Of a stretch of DNA of 64,000 nucleotides, positions 55,070 to 64,000 are shown piece by piece (the first letter of the stretch is position 1; each line of letters begins with the position of its first letter). The translations under genes and the position numbers were made by a program. The stretch is from Paralithodes platypus (lineage: Eukaryota > Arthropoda > Malacostraca > Decapoda > Lithodidae). The stretch spans positions 40,770,866 through 40,834,865 of the forward strand of contig CM064509.1 in the NCBI GenBank assembly GCA_032716605.1. The letters are read 5' to 3'. The notes under the pieces are model-generated. The model saw only the letters and a list, made by a program, of their open reading frames with translations. It was not told the DNA's origin and did no database searches.

Positions 55070-58054
55070 CCTGGAAATTTTCTTTTTTTCCAGAGCTGGG
55101 TCCCGGCGGGTCTATGCAGAACCTGGAGTAAGTATTCCACCAGTCTCTGTCATGGATACCTTTGCCCCGGTTTTTGCTTTATGCATTACGCCCTCCTGTT
55201 CAGGTATCCCTATTTTTGCGCACACCCTTTGTATAAAATGTGTTAAAATGTCTCGTTTGGTGTGGGTTACCTTTCCGGCGTTTTTTTCTCGTTGCTCCGA
55301 GAACACCGTTTTTGTTTACCGAGTTTTAGTCAGGATGGCTCAAAATAGGTAAGTTACCCCGACGAGTTTGGTCGCTTGAGGGCTCATAAGAAACTGCGTT
55401 TTCTGTGGTCGAGCCTGGGATCAGGCTTCCTGTGTTATTCATTGCTTTATGCATTACGCCCTCCTGTAATGTATCGTTTAGTGTGGGTTACCTTTCCGGC
55501 GTTTTTCTCGTTGCTCCGAGAACACCGTTTTTGTTTACCGAGTTTTAGTCAGGATGGCTAAAATAGGTAAGTTACCCCGACGAGTTTGGTCGCTTGAGGG
55601 CTCATCAGAAACTGCATTTTCTATGGTCGAGCCTGGGATCAGGCTTCCTGGGTTATTCCCGTCGAGGGGGGCTCCACACATTTTTCTAGGTGATCAGGCT
55701 GACACCTGTTGGACTTGGTTTTCTCTGCTTTTCAAAGCCATTGAAACAATGCTGTCTGTTTGTTTAGTCTTTACCTCCCGGCGACCTTTTTACAAAGAGG
55801 TCTGGGGCAGGCATAATTGGTTTGACATTGCATATAAAACCCGGCGGTTGTACCTTCGGGTGGTTATATTAACGGATTTGCGATTCGAGATAATTTGCCA
55901 AACAATTAATTGATACAATAGGGTATCACGGCCTTCAAGACGGCGATCTATGAGGGCTTCTGGGAGAAGCCGGATTAGAGATTAAGATAGGCTTAGAATT
56001 TTTATAGGATAAAAAGATGCCTGAATCTTACTAGTGTTTCAAGTGTAAAGGGATACTTGAAAGACTTCATCTTTAATAAAGATATTCTTCATCTTTATGA
56101 GGATTAAGAAGTTATGCTTAATTCTTTTGGACAGGTAAAAGATATGCTGAAATCTTTAATAAGCCATTGAAACAATGCCGTTTGTTTGTTTAGTCTTTCC
56201 CTCCCGGCGACCTTTTTACAAAGAGGTCTGGGGCAGGTACAATTGGTTTGACATTGCATATAAAACCCGGCGGTTGTACCTTTGGGTGGTTATATTAACT
56301 GATTTGCAATTCGCGATCTTTGTATTTCCTCCCCGGCGATCTTTTACAAAGAAGTGGGGTTAGGAACAATTGGGGTTAACTTTTAAACTTTAAATCACCC
56401 GGCGGGTGCAACCTGGAAGGGTGGGATGCCCGAATTTGCAAAATTCAGTTTAGTTAACCAGAAAATTGAGGGATGCATTGTGTATCGCCTCCTTCAACAT
56501 ACGGCGCTTTAGGGCACAATTGGGGTTAACGTTTTTTAAACTAATATTCACACCCGGCGGGTGCTCCTTGGAGGGATGGGAATAACGAATTTACAATTCA
56601 GTTAATTAACCAGACAATTGAGGGATACGTTTTGTATCGCCGCCTTCAACATACGGCGATCTAAAAAGATACTTCGGGAGAAGTTAGATCTCGTATATTT
56701 GTCAGGCTTCCCAGTTTTTGATCTACGAGATAATTCGGGGGCCGGCGTCTTTTTTAGTTTTTTTTTCTCCAAAATTGAATCTTGAAACAAACACCACCGG
56801 AAAGACTTAATCAGTTATAAACGCCATGCTGGTCTTTATATATTATGTCAGAGGGTATTCATAAATCTTTTGGACAAATTACGATATTCTGAAATCTTTT
56901 ACTTAGGAAACCCCACCGCGTAGCGAGCTGTAGTCGTTGAGTATTACGTCTCGTTACCGGCGGGTTATTTAACACTTGTGTGCGAACATGTTTGGGTTAA
57001 CCTTATGAGCATTAATTCCTGGAAATTTTCTTTTTATCCAGAGCTGGGTCCTGGCGGGTCTATGCAGAACCTGGGGTAAGTATCCCACCAGTCTCTGTCA
57101 TGGATACCTTTGCCCCGGTTTTTGCTTTATGCATTACGCCCTCCTGTTCAGGTATCCCTATATTTGTGCACACCCTTTGTATAAAATGTGTTAAAATGTC
57201 TCGTTTGGTGTGGGTTACCTTTCCGGCGTTTTTTCTCGTTGCTCCGAGAACACCGTTTTTGTTTACCGAGTTTTAGTCAGGATGGCTCAAAATAGGTAAG
57301 TTACCCCGACGAGTTTGGTCGCTTGAGGGCTCATAAGAAACTGCGTTTTCTGTGGTCGAGCCTGGGATCAGGCTTCCTGTGTTATTCATTGCTTTATGCA
57401 TTACGCCCTCCTGTAATGTATAGTTTAGTGTGGGTTACCTTTCCGGTGTTTTTCTCGTTGATCCGAGAACACCGTTTTTGTTTACCGAGTTTTAGTCAGG
57501 ATGGCTAAAATAGGTAAGTTACCCCGACGAGTTTGGTCGCTTGAGGGCTCATCAGAAACTGCGTTTTCTATGATCGAGCCTGGGATCAGGCTTCCTGGGT
57601 TATTCCCGTCGAGGGGGGCTCCACACAGTTTTCTAGGTGATCAGGCTGACACCTGTTGGACTTGGATTTCTCTGCTTTTCAAAGCCATTGAAACAATGCT
57701 GTCTGTTTGTTTGATCTTTACCTCCCGGCAACCTTTTTACAAAGAGGTCTGGGGCAGGTATAATTGGTTTGACATTGCATATAAAACCCGGCGGTTGTAC
57801 CTTCGGGTGGTTATATTAACGGATTTGTGGCGCCCCCTGCTGAAGTGAGGCAAACGACGGGCCGAATTAAATTGAGTTAACACTTGCCTTGGATAGGCAA
57901 AGGCATCCTTGAGCCTATGGAAGAAGCATTTGCCTCAAATCGACATGGAAGTGCCTATAAGGACGATCTTCCTGCAATTATTGCAGGATTTTTTTCCCAG
58001 CTAACGCATGACTGAAAAGTCCGTGCTGAACTGAGTCAAAGTCCCGAGACAAAA

Positions 58055-58225
58055 GCCGCCACCAATCAGCGGGCGCCATGATGATGAGTCATCGCCCGCC
58101 AACCAATCAGCGTCCACCATCTCCCTCCACCCTCCTCAGTTTTCACGCCAGCTCGTATCGATCGCATACCATCCACATATTGTTATTTTTTGTGCTTTTT
58201 TCTGTGCTATTATTCTCCACCATGG
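58055..58225 (+). promoter_or_regulatory. Duplicated CCAAT-box, promoter-like region
   Basis: Two copies of CCAATCAGCG (58062 and 58103) sit in GC-rich context, 41 bp apart. A GATGAGTCATCGC word (AP-1-like TGAGTCA at 58085-58091) lies between them. No TATA box is evident. The first good ATG follows at 58222. This is the layout of a TATA-less promoter; activity is inference. Confidence 0.5.
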
Positions 58226-58458
58226 CTGATTGCGAGGCAAGTGACCAACCAGAGATACAGTCACCCTCTGGAGTACGAAGGAGGCCGAGAAACAAACGAA
58301 AGTGGAAGGAAAATGCAGCAAAAATAAATAGGAACTTAGGCCTTGAGTATACGTCTGCTTATACAGGGAGGAAAATACCTGAGCGAAAAGTGGGGCCTCC
58401 CTGTACCTGTGCTGCGAAATGTTATGATATTGAAAGTGCCTTGTGCGATATAAATTAG
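58222..58458 (+). CDS. Small basic protein with GPPCxC motif
   Basis: I choose ATG 58222 because its context (CACCATGG) is a strong eukaryotic start and it follows the promoter-like region. The frame is also open upstream to 58078. The 78-residue product has an acidic N-terminus, then RRRPRNKRKWKENAAKINRN (basic, Lys/Arg-Trp-Lys core), a YTSAYTGRKIPERKVGPPC segment and CTCAAKC. Similar basic-plus-GPPCxCxxKC modules occur at the N-terminus of uncharacterised arthropod proteins that I associate from memory with repetitive gene families. Here the frame stops shortly after the Cys cluster. It may be the first exon of a longer transposon gene or a truncated captured domain. Confidence 0.6.
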   Translation: MADCEASDQPEIQSPSGVRRRPRNKRKWKENAAKINRNLGLEYTSAYTGRKIPERKVGPPCTCAAKCYDIESALCDIN

Positions 58459-58705
58459 TGTGTGAAGCCAACACAAGTGTATATTCAGTTATTATTTTTA
58501 CATATAAGTGTATGAAGCCAACACAAGTGTATATTCAGTTATTATTTTTACATATAAGTGTATAAAGCCAACACAAGTGTATATTCAGTTATTATTTTTA
58601 CATATAAGTGTATAAAGCCAACACAAGTGTATATTCAGTTATTATGTTTACATATAAGTGTATAAAGCCAACACAAGTGTATATTCAGTTATTATGTTTA
58701 CATAA
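58451..58705 (+). repeat. Five tandem copies of a 50-bp unit
   Basis: GAAGCCAACACAAGTGTATA and TTCAGTTATTATTTTTACAT repeat at an exact 50-bp period from 58461. Copies 2-5 are nearly identical, and the first includes the stop region of the short ORF. They show no coding role. Confidence 0.95.
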
Positions 58706-58753
58706 TAATGTGGTAAAGTGTTTATCAATAAGTTCAAGTGCATATTATACATA

Positions 58754-60274
58754 ATGGGTTTAAGTGAAGGGTCAGGGTCACATCAGTCTCGGCATTCAGC
58801 CTCTCAGCACTCATCTCCCAGTATCTCCCCACTCATCTCCCAGTATCTCCCCACTCATCTCCCAGTATCTCCCCACTCATCTCCCAGTATCTCCCCACTC
58901 ATCTCCCAGTATCTCCCCACTCATCTCCCAGTATCTCCCCACTCATCTCCCAGTATCTCCCCACTCATCTCCCAGTATCTCCCCACTCATCTCCCAGTAT
59001 CTCCCCACTCATCTCCCAGTATCTCCCCACTCATCTCCCAGTATCTCCCCACTCATCTCCCAGTATCTCCCCACTCATCTCCCAGTATCTCCCCACTCAT
59101 CTCCCAGTATCTCCCCACTCATCTCCCAGTATCTCCCCACTCATCTCCCAGTATCTCCCCACTCATCTCCCAGTATCTCCCCACTCATCTCCCAGTATCT
59201 CCCCACTCATCTCCCAGTATCTCCCCACTCATCTCCCAGTATCTCAGCACTCATCTCCCAGTATCTCCCCACTCATCTCCCAGTATCTCCCCACTCATCT
59301 CCCAGTATCTCAGCACTCATCTCCCAGTATCTCCCCACTCATCTCCCAGTATCTCCCCACTCATCTCCCAGTATCTCCCCACTCATCTCCCAGTATCTCC
59401 CCACTCATCTCCCAGTATCTCCCCACTCATCTCCCAGTATCTCCGCACTCTTCTCCCAGTATCTCCGTACTCATCTCCCAGTATCTTCGCACTCATCTCC
59501 CAGTATCTCCCCACTCATCTCCCAGTATCTCCCCACTCATCTCCCAGTATCTCCCCACTCATCTCCCAGTATCTCCGCACTCTTCTCCCAGTATCTCCGT
59601 ACTCATCTCCCAGTATCTTCGCACTCATCTCCCAGTATCTCCGCACTCATCTCCCAGTATCTCTCTCCCACGCACTCATCTCCCAGTATCTCCGCACTCT
59701 TCTCCCAGTATCTCCGTACTCATCTCCCAGTATCTCCGCACTCATCTCCCAGTATCTCCCCACTCATCTCCCAGTATCTCCGCACTCATCTCCCAGTATC
59801 TCCGCACTCATCTCCCAGTACCTCCCCACTCATCTCCCAGTATCTCCGCACTCATCTCCCAGTATCTCCGCACTCATCTCCCAGTATCTCCGCACTCATC
59901 TCCCCACTCATCTCCCAGTATCTCCCCACTCATCTCCCAGTATCTCCGCACTCATCTCCCCACTCATCTCCCAGTATCTCCGCACTCTTCTCCCAGTATC
60001 TCCGTACTCATCTCCCAGTATCTCCGCACTCATCTCCCAGTATCTCCGCACTCATCTCCCAGTATCTCCGCACTCATCTCCCAGTATCTCCGTACTCATC
60101 TCCCAGTATCTCCGCACTCATCTCCCAGTATCTCCGCACTCATCTCCCAGTATCTCCGCACTCATCTCCCAGTATCTCCGTACTCATCTCCCAGTATCTC
60201 CGCACTCATCTCCCAGTATCTCCGCACTCATCTCCCAGTATCTCTGTACTGCACTCATCGCCCAGACTTCCTAA
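58754..60274 (+). CDS. Ser/Pro 22-residue-repeat ORF over minisatellite
   Basis: ATG 58754 opens MGLSEGSGSHQSRHSASQHS, then about 22 cycles of a 22-residue repeat (SISPLISQYLPTHLPVSPHS plus two residues) to a stop at 60272-60274. The DNA unit is 22 bp with no stop in any forward frame, so three units make one 22-residue cycle and all frames read the same peptide. A parallel frame (58764-60287) is equally open. CAACAGTAAGTG at the end (about 60280-60291) could be a splice donor. Openness is a consequence of the repeat and is weak evidence for translation. Confidence 0.35.
   Translation: MGLSEGSGSHQSRHSASQHSSPSISPLISQYLPTHLPVSPHSSPSISPLISQYLPTHLPVSPHSSPSISPLISQYLPTHLPVSPHSSPSISPLISQYLPTHLPVSPHSSPSISPLISQYLPTHLPVSPHSSPSISPLISQYLPTHLPVSPHSSPSISPLISQYLSTHLPVSPHSSPSISPLISQYLSTHLPVSPHSSPSISPLISQYLPTHLPVSPHSSPSISPLISQYLRTLLPVSPYSSPSIFALISQYLPTHLPVSPHSSPSISPLISQYLRTLLPVSPYSSPSIFALISQYLRTHLPVSLSHALISQYLRTLLPVSPYSSPSISALISQYLPTHLPVSPHSSPSISALISQYLPTHLPVSPHSSPSISALISQYLRTHLPTHLPVSPHSSPSISALISPLISQYLRTLLPVSPYSSPSISALISQYLRTHLPVSPHSSPSISVLISQYLRTHLPVSPHSSPSISALISQYLRTHLPVSPHSSPSISALISQYLCTALIAQTS
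58800..60262 (+). repeat. 22-bp minisatellite, about 65 copies
   Basis: The unit is ACTCATCTCCCAGTATCTCC plus two variable bases (CC, GC or GT). The left half is almost uniform CC, with a few AG variants. The right half is a mosaic of GC, GT and CC units with occasional short units, giving a gradient of variant types. It lies inside the 57827-60995 transposon. Confidence 0.97.
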
Positions 60275-60424
60275 CCAACAACAGTAAGTGAATACGTTTT
60301 CATCGTGGTACAATAAATTAAAATATAATATATTATATTAATATTTGTACCACAAAACGTTACTATTACTATTAATATCATTATTTACATTATAATACCT
60401 ATTATGTATTACGGTATTTTGAAA

Positions 60425-60790
60425 TGTACTGTATATTATTTTCCTTGACTAACACATTTGTTCAGCTTAGGAAGGATACACCTGGACAAGAGAGAGAGAG
60501 AGAACAGCTTAATACACAGTACCTATTTAATTATTATAACCATTAAGTATTATTTTGTGTACGGTAATCTACTATTTTTGCTTGGGAAACAAATTAGCAT
60601 TATTACCATTATAGCAATTATTGTGTATCACGGTTTTTTAAAATGTATATTATTTTCCAGACTAACACACTTTTTTCAGCTTAGGAAGGATGCACAGTGC
60701 GCGAGAGAGAGCAGCGTAATACACTTTACCTATCTTATTATTATAACCATTAAGTATTTTTGTGTAATATACTATTTTTCATGGCAAACC
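60425..60790 (+). repeat. Tandem duplication of ~205 bp
   Basis: Two diverged copies (about 60425-60600 and 60640-60790) share TATATTATTTTCC, TCAGCTTAGGAAGGAT, GAGAGAGA and TTATTATAACCATTAAGTAT. Each contains a pyrimidine-rich TTTGTTCAG or TTTTTTCAG, followed by CTTAGGAAGGAT, that resembles a splice acceptor. No matching exon is proven. Confidence 0.8.
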
Positions 60791-60809
60791 AAAATCATTA
60801 TTCAATTTG

Positions 60810-60949
60810 GAGAAAACAGCGTTTGACAGTTCGTAGCGAGGCAACCGTCCCCCTTACCGGCGCCTGCCTCCCTCCCTCCCTGGTGGAGGGAGGGAGGCAA
60901 GTCTCGTGGGTTGAGAGGGAGCGCGGGAAGTTTCAAACGCTGTTTTCTC
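60810..60949. repeat. Nested palindrome near transposon right end
   Basis: GAGAAAACAGCGTTTGA (60810-60826) is exactly inverted at 60933-60949. Inside it, GCCTCCCTCCCTCC near 60867 is inverted to GGAGGGAGGGAGGC with a 5-base loop. The outer pair is only about 50 bp from the terminal inverted repeat. It could be a nested MITE or a subterminal structure. Confidence 0.85.
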
Positions 60950-61921
60950 ATTTCTTTATGCTCGTCATTTGCCTCACTTCAGCAGGGGGTGCCACATTTG
61001 CGATTCGAGATAATTTGCCAAACAATTGATTGATACAATAGGGTATCACAGCCTTCAAGATGGCGATCTATGAGGGCTTCTGGGAGAAGCCGGATTAGAG
61101 ATTAAGATAGGCTTAGACTTTTTATGGGATAAAAAGATGCCTGAATCTTACTAGTGTTTCAAGTGTAAAGGGATACTTGAAAGACTTCATCTTTAATAAA
61201 GATATGCTTCATCTTTATGAGGATTAAGAAGTTATGCTTAATTCTTTTGGACAGGTAAAAGATATGCTGAAATCCTTAATAAGCCATTGAAACAATGCCA
61301 TTTGTTTGTTTAGTCTTTCCCTCCCGGCGACCTTTTTACAAAGAGGTCTGGGGCAGGTACAATTGGTTTGACACTGCATATAAAACCCGGCGGTTGTACC
61401 TTTGGGTGGTTATATTAACTGATTTGCAATTCGCGATAATTTGCCAAACAATTGATTGATACAATAGGGTATCACGGCCTTCAAGACGGCGATCTATGAG
61501 GGCTTCTGGGAGAAGCCAGATTAGAGATTAAGATAGACTTAGACTTTTTATGGGATAAAAAGATGCCGGAATCTTACTAGTGTTTCAAGTGTAAAGGGAT
61601 ACTTGAAAGCCTTCATCTTTAATAAAGATATGCTCCATCTTTATGAGGATTCAGAAGATATGCTTAAATCTTCTGGACAGGTAAAGATATGCTGAAATCT
61701 TTAATATGAAACTAAAGGACAACGAAAAGTAGTGGTGGAGTGCTACGGTTCATTGACTGGCGGTTTTGAGGCACATATTTTGTACCATATTTTGGGTGTA
61801 ACCCTTTGAGCATTAATCCCCGGAAATTTCTCTTTCCAGGGCGGAGTACTGGTGTTGCACCAGGTGACCAGGTAGTTCCCGGGGGCGGGGTAGTTTTCCA
61901 CCAGTCTCTGTCGTGTCGGCA

Positions 61922-62021
61922 NNNNNNNNNNNNNNNNNNNNNNNNNNNNNNNNNNNNNNNNNNNNNNNNNNNNNNNNNNNNNNNNNNNNNNNNNNNNNNN
62001 NNNNNNNNNNNNNNNNNNNNN
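61922..62021. other. Assembly gap, 100 N
   Basis: Exactly 100 N, the conventional size for a gap of unknown length. It falls at the end of the CCGGCG-box array, where long repeats would be hard to assemble. Sequence on the two sides should not be treated as contiguous. Confidence 0.99.
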
Positions 62022-62034
62022 CAAAAGCGGTTTT

Positions 62035-62870
62035 AAGTGAATACTAAAGCGTGATATAGAGAAAATGTGCCAGGAATTTAACTCGAGACTGTACAAACTA
62101 CGAATCCAACCACATGATGAACGTATAGACAGTTGTGAAAGACCTTGGAGTGTTAATATGGAATTCAAAGAACATAACCAGGTCAAGGTTGCAGCTGCGA
62201 AACGGCTAACGGGTTGGATTCTACGTACATTTAAAACACGCAGTGAATTACCTATGATAACGCTCTTCAAATCGCTAGTGCTACCGCGGCTTGAATACTG
62301 TAATGTATTAACATCCCCATACAAAGCAGGCGAAATCAATTATGTAGAGAGTGTACAAAGGAATTTCACCTCGCATATAAACTCGGTAAAACATTTACAT
62401 TATTGGGAGCGTTTACAATCACTGAAACTGTACTCGTTGAGCGTAGAAGAGAACGCTACCTAAGAATATACACGTGGAAAATCGCAGAGGGTTTAGTACC
62501 AAACCTACATACCCCGATAGCCATTAAATTCAGTGATAGGAAGGCTGGGAATGCGATATCACCCGGATGAATAACAAGGGGGCTATGGGCTCTCTGCGAG
62601 AGAGCTGGTTATTAGACAGAGGCCCACGTCTCTTCAACAAACTCCCACGGCGAGTAAGAGACATGAGGGGTGTGTCTCGGTAGATAACTTCAAGAGAGCC
62701 CTCGATGTCGGACTGCAAAAAGTGCCAGACGAGCCCATCTTCGCAGGGGAGCGTGCTGCCCCTTCGAACAGTCTGCTGCACCAAATCACCACCCAGAACA
62801 AGGGGCGACGTGCTCCTCAGTGCTACTAGGAGAGTGGCGAACACAAGCTTAGGTGACCTTAGATAGATTA
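62035..62870 (+). pseudogene. Degenerate LINE ORF2 C-terminus
   Basis: The frame 62065-62463 reads KVAAAKRLTGWILRTFKTRS, LVLPRLEYCNVLTSPYKAGE and INYVESVQRNFTSHINSVKH, the post-RT region of a CR1/jockey-group LINE. Coding continues after a frameshift near 62440 (RYLRIYTWKIAEGLVPNLHT). With stops in between, it goes on to an RDMRGVSVDNFKRALD-like block and a VPDEP-like motif near 62730. The catalytic domain lay in the gap or is lost. The 3' end, with TTAGATAGATTAGATAGG, is near 62855-62875. Confidence 0.75.
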
Positions 62871-63000
62871 GATAGGTTATATAGATGGCGGCCACTGTAC
62901 AGTATATATAACACTTGGTCCAAACTCTCCCTATGAAGGTCTCTGTGTTGGTTGTCATGGTAACGAGGGAAGGGTATTGTCCGGTTAACTTTTGGTGTAT

Positions 63001-63020
63001 TGTGTGTGTGTGTTTGAGTG

Positions 63021-63055
<35 letters not shown>

Positions 63056-63455
63056 GTGATCCATAACGGTCAACTGGCGGACATGGTGTACTTTGGTTTG
63101 TATATGTAAATGCACATATACATACACACACACACACATACACACATGTAGCCACACACACATACTGACTCAGTTAAAACACACTCTCACTCATTCATTC
63201 GCACATACACACACATGTTCACTGTTTTCATACACGTTCACATAAACTCACACACACACGCGTAGACACACACACACACACACACGTAGACACACACACC
63301 ACACGTACACACACACCCACTCGTACATACTGACACACACACACACACACGTAGACACACACACACACACACACACACACGTAGACACACACACCACACG
63401 TACACACACACCCACTCGTACATACTGACACACACACACACACACACACACACAT
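63001..63455. repeat. GT and CA microsatellites with a 90-bp duplication
   Basis: (GT)n occupies 63001-63058, and interrupted (CA)n runs from 63124 to 63455. Within it a ~90-bp block with CACGTAGACACACACACCAC, CACCCACTCGTACATACTG and flanking CA repeats occurs twice (about 63285-63350 and 63375-63440). The Val/Cys-rich frames on the minus strand are only the repeat read as protein. Confidence 0.95.
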
Positions 63456-63550
63456 AAAAGCAACACCTAGGTTCAACAAACAAGGCTTTGAGCACATACA
63501 CTGATTCATACACATACAGTATACACAGTGTCACAGATGTTCACTAGGTT

Positions 63551-63960
63551 CATCTATCTCTCTATCTATTTGTCTGTCTATATATCTATCTGTTTCTATC
63601 TACCTGTCTCTATCTATCTATCTATATATCTATCTATGTGTATGCCTTATCTATCTGTTTATCTGTCTATATGTCTGTGTATCTATCTGTCTGTTTACTA
63701 TATCAGTTTATCTGTCTGTCTGTAATCTATCTGTTTAATCTAGCTATTTAACTATCTGTCTGTGTTTTAATTTATATGTGTATGTATCTGTCGTTCTAGT
63801 ATATGTATGTATCTGTCGTTCTAGTATATATGTATGTATCTGTCGTTCTTATATATATGTATGTATCGAGTATATATGTATGTATCGAGTATATATGTAT
63901 GTATCGAGTATATATGTATGTATCGAGTATATATGTATGTATCTGTCGTTCTATTATACC
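63551..63960. repeat. TATC/TCTG microsatellite and TATGTATC tandem units
   Basis: Interrupted (TATC)n and (TCTG)n lie at 63551-63740. Units of TATGTATGTATCTGTCGTTC with TAGTATA follow (63780-63855), then five copies of a shorter ATATATGTATGTATCGAGT unit (about 63855-63940). No gene is seen from 63461 to the end. Confidence 0.95.
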
Positions 63961-64000
63961 CGTCCAAAACTCCCAGAGGACTTTGCTTATACTTCAACAA

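Larger units (their letters stand above)
57827..60995 (+). mobile_element. 3.17-kb TIR DNA transposon, TSD ATTT
   Basis: Ends are inverted over about 35 bp: GTGGCGCCCCCTGCTGAAGT at the left and GTGGCACCCCCTGCTGAAGT when the right end is read inward. Both continue GAGGCAAA. ATTT flanks both sides (57823-57826 and 60996-60999). The array unit at 55869-55885 shows the empty site (ACGGATTTGCGATTCG). No DDE transposase is seen, so this copy is probably non-autonomous. It carries a promoter-like region, a short ORF, a 50-bp tandem array and a 22-bp minisatellite. The superfamily is unassigned. Confidence 0.9.
55067..61921 (+). repeat. Higher-order array of ~1.6-1.9-kb diverged units
   Basis: Units start with CCTGGAAATTTTCTTTTT at about 55068, 57018 and 61820. 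They share blocks in order: GTCTCTGTCATGGATACC; TTTCCGGCGTTTTT with CGAGTTTTAGTCAGGATGGC (twice per unit); CCTCCCGGCGACCTTTTTAC; AAACCCGGCGGTTGTACC; GGGAGAAGCCGGATTAGAG; and the 51807-52492-type block. Short sub-units are further duplicated (61000-61434 and 61435-61720). CCGGCG words recur roughly every 50-200 bp in an AT-rich background. A DNA transposon (57827-60995) interrupts the second unit, and an assembly gap follows the last. No protein is supported. Confidence 0.85.

Noticed and set aside
58458..60262. CRISPR-like array
   Set aside because: Units abut without unique spacers, so they are head-to-tail tandem repeats in a eukaryotic transposon.
63228..63534. Cys/Val-rich proteins on the minus strand
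   Set aside because: They are the (CA)n/(GT)n microsatellite read as codons, with no other coding feature.

Overview
The window looks like repeat-dense intergenic DNA of an arthropod, most likely a decapod or related crustacean. The reasons are the short TTAGG-type stretch, the long CA/GT and TATC microsatellites, and the mix of retroelements: CR1-like, RTE-like, I/jockey-like, BEL/Pao and Ty3/gypsy. The taxon is inference. I see no convincing single-copy host gene. Every long reading frame is explained by a transposable element or a minisatellite. One 100-base assembly gap lies at 61922-62021. Layout from the left: a 5'-truncated CR1-like LINE (578-2806) comes first. Positions 3115-9241 hold two head-to-head copies of the 5' end of one BEL/Pao-type element. 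The left copy is reversed and deleted, and an RTE-like LINE sits at its outer end. The right copy carries LTR, primer-binding site, an SGNH-hydrolase-like ORF and the start of gag. That gag is interrupted by a second, complete BEL/Pao element (9590-18183, 5-bp duplication AGAGG). The second element also has an SGNH-hydrolase-like ORF between its 5' LTR and gag. It is itself broken by two non-autonomous DNA transposons: one TTAA-type at 12702-13313 and one hAT-like at 13360-13807. The outer element resumes at 18189 and is cut off at about 19998 by another RTE-like LINE. Positions 21574-24214 are two Ty3/gypsy fragments in opposite orientation: an unnamed accessory ORF and an integrase. A tRNA-derived SINE, microsatellites and an I/jockey-like LINE on the minus strand (25609-29000) follow. 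Next is a Gmr1-like Ty3/gypsy element on the plus strand (about 29000-33874), in which an integrase C-terminal module precedes the reverse transcriptase. Two copies of a 1.9-kb TG...CA repeat (33875-35750 and 48042-50536) flank a large minus-strand Ty3/gypsy element (gag, protease, RT/RNase H, integrase, accessory ORF). That element is interrupted by a poly(A) LINE (40291-43277) and, in its 3' part, by an RTE-like LINE (36581-37853). Positions 51540-61921 form a higher-order array of diverged repeats. It is interrupted by a tRNA-like SINE, a poly(A) LINE with a palindromic 5' junction, and a 3.17-kb terminal-inverted-repeat DNA transposon (57827-60995). The transposon carries a promoter-like region, a short basic/cysteine-motif ORF and a 22-bp minisatellite that is open as Ser/Pro repeats. 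A degenerate LINE 3' end and long microsatellites close the window. The elements do not form a pathway. Their value is as a readable insertion history: several insertions are proven by empty sites, target duplications or a reading frame that resumes exactly on the far side. The most unusual recurring feature is the SGNH-hydrolase-like ORF placed before gag in two different BEL/Pao elements.
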